Of a stretch of 5,151 nucleotides of DNA, positions 1 to 5,151 are shown in pieces; within the stretch, counting starts at the first letter, position 1; each line of letters begins with the position of its first letter. The notes under the pieces are model-generated. The model was not told where the DNA came from. It ran no database searches and saw nothing but the letters and a program-made list of their open reading frames with translations. The stretch lies in the NCBI GenBank assembly GCA_002336465.1, contig DDEP01000097.1, positions 1 through 5,151 of the forward strand, written 5' to 3'. The position numbers and the translations under genes are program-made. The stretch comes from Pedobacter sp. UBA1951. GTDB taxonomy: Bacteria; Bacteroidota; Bacteroidia; Sphingobacteriales; Sphingobacteriaceae.

Positions 1-8
1 CTCTAATC

Positions 9-39
9 AAAAAACAATGGGTGCCAGAAATGGTTTTTT
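9..39 (-). terminator. Possible intrinsic terminator after the response regulator, perhaps bidirectional
   Basis: An AAAAAAC tract (9-15) is complementary to GTTTTTT (33-39), giving a perfect 7-bp A/T-rich outer stem. Inside it, CCA (24-26) can pair with TGG (31-33) around a GAAA loop, as an alternative fold that shares base 33. Read leftward, the structure begins about 10 nt after the regulator's stop codon and ends in a T run, which is where a terminator would be expected. Read rightward, a T6 run also follows, so it could serve a gene beyond the left edge. The GC core is weak, so this is a candidate only. Confidence 0.4.
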
Positions 40-49
40 AAGGATAATT

Positions 50-697
50 TTATTGAATAAGACCGTGCAATACACCATAACGTATTAGTGCGGCAGAATT
101 TTTAGAACCAGTCTTATCTAAAAGGCTCTGTCTGTGTCCTTCTATGGTACGTTTGCTCAGGAACAGTTTTTCAGACATCTCTAAATTGGTCATTCCCTCT
201 GCAATAAGCTGTATAATCTCAAGTTCTCGTAACGAAAAATCAATTTCATGATCAGGCATAGCAGCAAGATAATTCTTGTTTTTTAACAGATTATCCATTA
301 ACGACATGGTCAATTCTGCACACAGATATTTGCGTTGCTGATATGTAAATTTAATGGCAAATATGAGCTCATCAGAACCGATATTCTTCAGCAAATAACC
401 ATCTCCACCATTTTTAAAAACCTCCATTACGTACTTTTCATGCTCGTGCATAGAGAGTATGATCACCTTGATCTGCGGATATTTTGCCTTTACTTCTTTA
501 AGCAATTGCATACCATCCATCTCGGGCATATTGATATCAGTTAAGATCATATCTACAGGTTGTAATCCAATTTGCTGCAAAATTTCTATTCCATTTACAG
601 CCTCTCCAACAACCCGTATCTGTTCATCTGCTTCTAAAAGCATTTTTATGCCATTTCTAACAATATTATGATCTTCTGCCAGTAAAATATTTATCAT
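50..697 (-). CDS. NarL/FixJ-family DNA-binding response regulator (REC + LuxR-type HTH)
   Basis: This is a complete 215-residue two-component response regulator, the usual length for the NarL family. The N-terminal receiver domain (about residues 2-118) has all the expected landmarks: acidic pair E8-D9, phosphoacceptor D54 within 'TDINMPEMDG', the switch residue S82 and the invariant K104 in 'GYLLK'. After a linker, a LuxR-type helix-turn-helix (about 152-215) shows 'SLRELEIIQLIAEGMTN' and the recognition region 'LSKRTIEGHRQSLLDKTG'. The protein is cytoplasmic. Phosphorylation at D54 would be expected to promote dimerisation and DNA binding. The ATG at 695-697 is chosen because the REC fold begins immediately at 'INILLAEDH'. 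No clear Shine-Dalgarno sequence precedes it, which is common in Bacteroidota. It lies 155 nt downstream of mgtC on the same strand, so read-through is possible. Its partner may be the HisKA_3 kinase at 1685 (inference). The target genes cannot be read from the sequence. Confidence 0.95.
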   Translation of the reverse strand: MINILLAEDHNIVRNGIKMLLEADEQIRVVGEAVNGIEILQQIGLQPVDMILTDINMPEMDGMQLLKEVKAKYPQIKVIILSMHEHEKYVMEVFKNGGDGYLLKNIGSDELIFAIKFTYQQRKYLCAELTMSLMDNLLKNKNYLAAMPDHEIDFSLRELEIIQLIAEGMTNLEMSEKLFLSKRTIEGHRQSLLDKTGSKNSAALIRYGVLHGLIQ

Positions 698-724
698 TAC
701 GCTTAATTGTATGTAACTGCTTGT

Positions 725-756
725 CTAAATAAATCTTTTGTAGCGTTAAAACAAAA
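725..756 (-). promoter_or_regulatory. Weak candidate Bacteroidota-type promoter for the response regulator
   Basis: Read leftward, TTTTG (756-752) is followed after 19 nt by TTATTTAG (732-725). This resembles the Bacteroidota pattern of a -33 TTTG and a -7 TAnnTTTG, but the -7 element matches only 4 of its 6 fixed positions. It would leave a leader of roughly 20 nt before the start codon at 697. In such AT-rich DNA a match of this quality can arise by chance. Confidence 0.2.
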
Positions 757-763
757 TAAGATC

Positions 764-783
764 AGCCCTATGTCTTCTAGGCT
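764..783 (-). terminator. Weak hairpin between mgtC and the response regulator
   Basis: AGCCCTA (764-770) and TAGGCT (778-783) form an imperfect inverted repeat: 6 bp with one bulged G around a 7-nt loop. Read leftward, it lies about 70 nt beyond the mgtC stop and is followed by GATCTTATTTTG, a loosely T-rich stretch and not a clean T run. It could be a weak terminator or attenuator separating the two leftward genes, or an operator-like repeat. The evidence is only structural. Confidence 0.25.
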
Positions 784-852
784 CAAAAATTAGGTATTAT
801 TCAGGTTATGTTAGGTATAAAATACGTAAACAGTGTAAAAATACTTATCAAG

Positions 853-1554
853 TTATGCTTTAAACCTTATTTTAATTACTTCGCCATTTTCCTGCATTTC
901 CTGTAATGCTTCTAATATTTTGTTTTGAGCTTGTTTTCTATAAAATGTCAATACAAAATCGTTAGTGCTATCGCTTTCATCTACAGAATAGGTAAGTTCA
1001 TCAAAAGGTATTTTATGTTTCGCAAAAAGTGTTTGTATTCTTGTAATCTTAGATAATGCACCTTTAGGCATCTTAAAATGAACAACATTACAATTGCCAC
1101 GGTTAAAAAAGCGTTTTTCTATCCATTTTATCCCTCTTAAAACAAATAGAACCAAAAAAGTGGTAAGCACAGCCGCCCAGTACATACCACCACCCACTGC
1201 TAAACCCACTACTGCTAAGCTCCAGATAGACGCTGCTGTTGTAAGACCTCTAATAACCTCTCTTTTTAAAAAAATAATGGTACCTGCACCTAAGAAACCA
1301 ATTCCGCTAACCACCTGTGCAGCCACCCTAGACGGATCAATCTCAAATCCCTTTTTACCTGCAACATCGGCATAACCATGAATAGATACCATCATAGCCA
1401 ATGTTGATCCCACTGTAACTAAGATATGGGTTCGCAGACCTGCCACCCATTCTTTCTGCTCGCGTTCTAAACCTATTATCCCTCCTAAAACAGTAGCCAT
1501 ACAAAGCCTGATGAGCATTTCTTTCTCGTCTATATATGGGCTATCCAGATTCAT
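853..1554 (-). CDS. MgtC/SapB family inner-membrane protein with C-terminal ACT-like domain
   Basis: This is a complete 233-residue protein, close to the length of Salmonella MgtC. The N-terminal MgtC domain (about residues 12-145) carries the family blocks 'GLEREQKEWVAGLRTH' (28-43), 'DPSRVAAQVVSGIGFLGAG' (73-91) and 'RGLTTAASIWSLAVVGLAVGGG' split over 102-123. About five hydrophobic segments fall near 14-30, 43-60, 77-97, 104-121 and 124-141. The soluble tail (about 155-233) fits the ACT-like domain of longer family members. Characterised MgtC proteins support growth in low magnesium and intramacrophage survival, and Salmonella MgtC inhibits the F-type ATP synthase. The role in environmental bacteria is unclear, so no gene symbol is assigned. 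The ATG at 1552-1554 is preceded at 5 nt by a purine-rich AAGAAGAA, a weak ribosome-binding site. No magnesium-sensing leader can be recognised in the 130-nt upstream gap. Confidence 0.93.
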   Translation of the reverse strand: MNLDSPYIDEKEMLIRLCMATVLGGIIGLEREQKEWVAGLRTHILVTVGSTLAMMVSIHGYADVAGKKGFEIDPSRVAAQVVSGIGFLGAGTIIFLKREVIRGLTTAASIWSLAVVGLAVGGGMYWAAVLTTFLVLFVLRGIKWIEKRFFNRGNCNVVHFKMPKGALSKITRIQTLFAKHKIPFDELTYSVDESDSTNDFVLTFYRKQAQNKILEALQEMQENGEVIKIRFKA

Positions 1555-1684
1555 AATCGTTCTTCTTATCTAATTTTTATAATTGAAAGCATTGGTGTTT
1601 TGTTTTATTTTTTTTCAAAAAGTGAGGATAAACCAAACCAATTAAAAAGATTTGTGTTAAACTAACTTAAGTCGAATACCGTTT
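1555..1684. promoter_or_regulatory. Divergent intergenic region between mgtC-like gene and kinase gene
   Basis: This 130-nt, strongly AT-rich gap separates two divergently transcribed genes, so it should hold the promoters of both. It includes a T8 run (1608-1615) and the purine-rich site AAGAAGAA (minus strand, 1567-1560) that probably serves the mgtC-like gene. I searched both strands for a spaced TTTG / TAnnTTTG promoter pair. I found only half matches, for example AAGATTTG at 1647-1654, which lacks a partner -33 element. No convincing operator palindrome was seen. Confidence 0.4.
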
Positions 1685-4600
1685 ATGCCCGAATTTCAAG
1701 ATGCCCTACTGATATTAAATGCGATACCCGTGGCTTGTTATATGTTAGATAATGAATCTAATTTTATCTATGTAAATGATAAAGCTGCTAATTTTTTCGG
1801 GAAAGATAAAACGGCAATGCTGGGTAAAAACCTTTGGTCATTGTTTCCTGAAGTTAAAGAAACCAATTATTTCCAAGAGCTTGATTTGGCTATTAGCCAA
1901 AAGAAAAGCGCTAGTTTTGAATATATCTCCATTTTTAGCAAGAGTTGGATAAATCTAACTGTTACCCCTTTGCCCAATGGTGTAGTGGTAAGCTTTAATT
2001 GTATTGAAAAGAACAAGCACAACGAAAATTTATATCAGGCATTAGTTGAAAACACACCCGATGTGGTTACCAAATGGAATAGCAACCTACAACTGGGTTA
2101 TGCCAATACCGCTTTTACCAACAAAACTAAATTACCGCTACATAAAGCGTTAGGCAAAACCCCACAACAGATCTGGCCGCATACCGATACCACTGCTTTG
2201 ATTGAAAAAATTAATAGCGTATTAGAAAATGGCCATATACAACGTGTTTCGATTTCTTTTAAAACATTTGATGAAGGGGAGCTATTCTATGATATTAAGT
2301 TAGCACCTGAATTTACGGTAAACGATCAAGTTAAAAATGTAATTGCTATTGGCCGAAACATTACGGGATTAAAGAAAAATCAAGAAATCTTTAGTACACA
2401 GCTACGACAAAAATACACTTCGCTTTTTAACTCTATTAATCAAGGTTTCTGTATCATAGAAGTAGTGTGGGACAAAAAAGGTGAGCCGATAGATTATCGT
2501 TTTGTTGAAGTAAATCCTGCCTTTAGGAAACAAACAGGAATAGATAGTTATGAAGGAAAAACGATAAGGGAAATCTGGCCCAAGCATGAAAGTTATTGGT
2601 TTAAGATTTATGGAGAGATTGCCCGAACAAAAAAATCTGCTCATTTTGAATTGCCAGCAGCACTCATTAACGGTTGGTATGAAGTAGAGGCTTTTGCCAT
2701 TACTGAACTGGGCGATGATATGGTAGGCGTGTTGTTCAATGATATTACAGCACGAAAAAAAGCAGAAAACATATTACGTCAAAGTGATGAAAAGCAAAGT
2801 TATTTGCTCAAACTGACCGATGCCATCCGTTTTATTTCTGATCCGCTCATTATACAAGAGCTTGCAGCCCGTGTTATTGCGGAGCATTTAGGTGCCGACT
2901 TTGCTTTTTATGGCCATATTACAGATATTAACCGTATTGATCACATTCAGATCGAACGCTTGTACCAAAAAGGAAAACAAATACCTTTTAAACCCGGTCT
3001 CTATCCTTTCTCTGATTTGGGAGAAGAGTATGAACATTTAAAAGCAGGAAGAACCCGTACAGTTTATCCATCTATAATTGAAAAAATTGAGGCAGAGCAG
3101 GAATTCTCATTACACGAAGTATTAAAATCGTATGCATGGGTTGCTGTTCCTTTAATTAAAAGAGGGCAGCTTGTAGCTCTGTTAATGGTATATCATGCAC
3201 CACCGCATATCTGGACCAATGATCAAGTTACGCTTGTTGAAGAAACAGCAGAAAGAACATGGTCTTACGTAGAGCAAGCTAACATAGCAAAAGAACTTAA
3301 CCACTCGCAAGAACAATTGGCTGTAGCCCTTACTGCTTCTAATATGAGTACCTTTCATTGGCTTTCTAAAAAGGGTCATGTAGCCATGTCACCCCTATCG
3401 CCGGTAGTATTTGGCTTGAAAAGCAAGAGTTTATTTTACAGCGAAAGTGAAGGATTCTCAATGGTACATCCAGACGATAAGGAAAAACATTCTCTGGTAC
3501 TGGAAAAGGCCGGTAAAGAGCAAAAAGAATTTCATCATATTTACCGTATTATCAGGCCCATTGACGGTAAAATTGCTTGGATAGAGGAACGTGGAAAGGG
3601 AGTTTACCATCCTCATAGCGGGATTTTGGAAGTGAGGGGCATCCATTGGGATATTACCGCTCAAAAAAAACAAGAAGACCTTATTCGTGTAACAGAAGAA
3701 AAATACCTAGCCAAATTAGAAAAAGACGTTAATCTCCGTACAAAAGAACTTAAGGAAAGTAGAGATGAACTGGCCGCCATCTACAATAATACCTTAATGG
3801 GTATGTCGGTTTTAAAAGCAGAAAGAAATGATGACGGTAAAATTATAGATTTCAAGATATCGCTTACCAATAAAGCTCTAGAAAAAGAAACTGGCCGCAA
3901 TGACCTGATTGGTAAACTTTATGCACAAGAATATCCGGGTATAAAAAAGATGGGGCTGTTTAAAAAGATGGTTAAAGTAATGGAAACTGGCCGACCTGTT
4001 ACTACAGAATATTTCTACCCTTACGAAGATTTTAACAAATGGTATTCATGCATGTTCGTAAAGATGGGCAATAACCTCTTGGCTACCAATCTTGACATCA
4101 GCGAGCGTAAAATTGCTGAACAACTTTTTAATGAAAATTCGGCCATGATAGAGGGTATAGCTAATTCGGCCCCAGATATGTTATACGCAATCGATTTAGA
4201 TACGATGCAGCAGTTTTATTCTAATTACCGAATTGAGCATCTAGTAGAAAAATCGCAGGCCGAAATCAAGAAAATGGGGAAAGATTTCTTTGAGCAGTTT
4301 CTGCACCCTGATGATAAGCTAAATTTTTACACCAGCTTAAATGAGCTAAGAGGTAAGCATCACAGAGAGATAAAATCACTTACTTATCGTCTTATAGATG
4401 CCAAAGGAAAAGTACACTGGATAGCTACCAAAAGCACCGTTTACAGAAGAGATGAAGGTGGTAGTTCAATGCACATTGTAGGTATATCGCAAGATATTAC
4501 CCAACAAAGAGCTTTAGAAGAAAAAAACAAACAGCTAACCGACGAGCGTAGGTTACTGGAAAAACAACAGCAAAAGCAAATTTTAAAAGCTACCTTAAAT

Positions 4601-5151
4601 GCACAGGAGGAAGAGCGCCAGCGGATTGCTGAAAGCCTGCACAATGGTTTAGGTCAAGTATTATATGGGGTTAAAACAACTTTAGAGCGTATTAAACTGA
4701 ATGATGGTACGCATGAAAATGCTGAAGCACTGAACAGGTCAAAAGAATTGTTAAGTCTATGCATTCAAGAAAGCCGAAAAATTTCGCATGAACTGATGCC
4801 TTCTATTTTGGAGGATTTTGGCCTGAGGGTTGCCATACGCGATATTTGTTTACAACTGAAAGGTAAAACTCATTTCAATTGTACATTCTCTGGAATGGAT
4901 ATCAGGCTAGATAAATATCTGCAGTTGGCCACTTACCGTATTGTACAGGAACTGGCATTAAATATCATGAAACATGCCGAAGCCACCCTTGCGCACATCA
5001 ACATATCAATAGATCACAATCATGTAAATATCATGGCAAAAGACAATGGCAAAGGTTTTGAGCATGGCGAAGAGAAAAACAAGGGAATTGGATTGAAAAC
5101 CATAGAGTCGAAAGTTAAATTACTAAATGGAAAAATTGTAATTAACTCTGT
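1685..5151 (+). CDS. Soluble multi-PAS/GAF sensor histidine kinase, HisKA_3 (NarL-partner) type, 3' end cut by window
   Basis: The frame is open for 1155 codons and runs off the right edge. An in-frame TAA at 1658-1660 and the lack of other start codons before 1685 fix the ATG. No Shine-Dalgarno sequence is visible. The modules, with approximate residues, are: PAS1 5-107, PAS2 115-233, PAS3 240-362, GAF 370-538, PAS4 541-664, a short coiled coil 665-695, PAS5 692-812, PAS6 815-943, helical linker 944-970, HisKA_3 971-1040 and HATPase_c from about 1075. Several PAS units end in the typical D-I-T/S exit motif (226-227 as NIT, 353-355, 656-658, 804-806, 937-939). The phosphoacceptor is H986 in 'ESLHNGLGQ'. 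ATP-binding boxes are N (N1093, in 'QELALNIMKHA'), G1 'DNGKGF' (1120-1125) and G2 'GIGL' (1134-1137). Only the last C-terminal strand or so is probably missing. There is no signal peptide or membrane segment, so sensing is cytoplasmic. The ligands are unknown. There is no receiver domain, so it should pass phosphate to a separate NarL-type regulator. Confidence 0.95.
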   Translation, partial: MPEFQDALLILNAIPVACYMLDNESNFIYVNDKAANFFGKDKTAMLGKNLWSLFPEVKETNYFQELDLAISQKKSASFEYISIFSKSWINLTVTPLPNGVVVSFNCIEKNKHNENLYQALVENTPDVVTKWNSNLQLGYANTAFTNKTKLPLHKALGKTPQQIWPHTDTTALIEKINSVLENGHIQRVSISFKTFDEGELFYDIKLAPEFTVNDQVKNVIAIGRNITGLKKNQEIFSTQLRQKYTSLFNSINQGFCIIEVVWDKKGEPIDYRFVEVNPAFRKQTGIDSYEGKTIREIWPKHESYWFKIYGEIARTKKSAHFELPAALINGWYEVEAFAITELGDDMVGVLFNDITARKKAENILRQSDEKQSYLLKLTDAIRFISDPLIIQELAARVIAEHLGADFAFYGHITDINRIDHIQIERLYQKGKQIPFKPGLYPFSDLGEEYEHLKAGRTRTVYPSIIEKIEAEQEFSLHEVLKSYAWVAVPLIKRGQLVALLMVYHAPPHIWTNDQVTLVEETAERTWSYVEQANIAKELNHSQEQLAVALTASNMSTFHWLSKKGHVAMSPLSPVVFGLKSKSLFYSESEGFSMVHPDDKEKHSLVLEKAGKEQKEFHHIYRIIRPIDGKIAWIEERGKGVYHPHSGILEVRGIHWDITAQKKQEDLIRVTEEKYLAKLEKDVNLRTKELKESRDELAAIYNNTLMGMSVLKAERNDDGKIIDFKISLTNKALEKETGRNDLIGKLYAQEYPGIKKMGLFKKMVKVMETGRPVTTEYFYPYEDFNKWYSCMFVKMGNNLLATNLDISERKIAEQLFNENSAMIEGIANSAPDMLYAIDLDTMQQFYSNYRIEHLVEKSQAEIKKMGKDFFEQFLHPDDKLNFYTSLNELRGKHHREIKSLTYRLIDAKGKVHWIATKSTVYRRDEGGSSMHIVGISQDITQQRALEEKNKQLTDERRLLEKQQQKQILKATLNAQEEERQRIAESLHNGLGQVLYGVKTTLERIKLNDGTHENAEALNRSKELLSLCIQESRKISHELMPSILEDFGLRVAIRDICLQLKGKTHFNCTFSGMDIRLDKYLQLATYRIVQELALNIMKHAEATLAHINISIDHNHVNIMAKDNGKGFEHGEEKNKGIGLKTIESKVKLLNGKIVINS

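Noticed and set aside
335..671. Rightward open frames of about 70 codons lying opposite the response regulator
   Set aside because: They lie wholly inside the regulator, which has a full set of conserved REC residues. Their translations show no recognisable domain.
1094..1375. Rightward 93-codon open frame opposite the MgtC-like gene
   Set aside because: It is antisense to the conserved MgtC core. Its Pro/Thr/Lys-rich product reads as a shadow of the membrane-segment codons.
1555..1684. A magnesium riboswitch or leader peptide upstream of the mgtC-like gene
   Set aside because: The gap is only 130 nt, must also serve the divergent kinase gene, and shows no stable stem set or short leader frame with a ribosome-binding site.
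4507..4600. A-rich, near-repetitive stretch rich in GAA, AAA and CAA codons
   Set aside because: This is explained by the charged helical linker before the HisKA_3 domain and is not a DNA repeat element.
2402..4644. Four leftward open frames of 65-80 codons (2402-2644, 3182-3379, 3458-3673, 4441-4644)
   Set aside because: All lie antisense within the uninterrupted kinase frame. None has a recognisable motif or start context.
1685..5151. A hybrid kinase with its own receiver domain
   Set aside because: No REC signature (acidic pair, DxxMPxxDG, conserved Lys) appears anywhere in the 1155 codons visible. One after the HATPase domain cannot be excluded because the gene is cut.
1..5151. Mobile elements, CRISPR arrays, tRNA genes, or a new defence or biosynthetic system
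   Set aside because: No spaced direct repeats, terminal inverted repeats, transposase motifs or tRNA-like folds were seen. All coding capacity is explained by three known families.

Overview
The window is low-GC DNA with two leftward genes, a divergent intergenic gap, and one very long rightward gene that runs off the right edge. The proteins suggest a Bacteroidota, most likely a Sphingobacteriaceae-like soil or freshwater bacterium such as Pedobacter or Mucilaginibacter. The reasons are the style of the multi-PAS HisKA_3 kinase (an 'ESLHNGLGQ' phosphoacceptor box and PAS domains of the 'GKIIDF...TNKALEKETGR' type), the NarL-type regulator with an 'IEGHRQSLLDKTG' recognition helix, and weak or absent Shine-Dalgarno sequences. 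This placement is an inference from sequence style, not from a marker gene.

Layout. Bases 1-49 hold an A-tract/T-tract hairpin that may terminate the regulator transcript. Bases 50-697 (minus) encode a complete NarL/FixJ-type response regulator. Bases 698-852 are intergenic, with a weak hairpin and a possible promoter. Bases 853-1554 (minus) encode a complete MgtC/SapB-family membrane protein. Bases 1555-1684 are a divergent spacer. Bases 1685-5151 (plus) encode a soluble sensor histidine kinase with six PAS-like modules, one GAF-like module, a HisKA_3 dimerisation/phosphoacceptor domain and most of an HATPase_c domain. Its stop codon lies beyond the window.

How the genes may work together. 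HisKA_3 kinases normally phosphorylate NarL-type regulators, so the kinase and the regulator are plausible partners, although they are transcribed in opposite directions with mgtC between them. The MgtC-like protein could be a target of the pair or an unrelated neighbour. No mobile element, CRISPR array, tRNA or rRNA was recognised. The region looks like ordinary chromosomal signalling DNA, and I see no convincing evidence of a new system.
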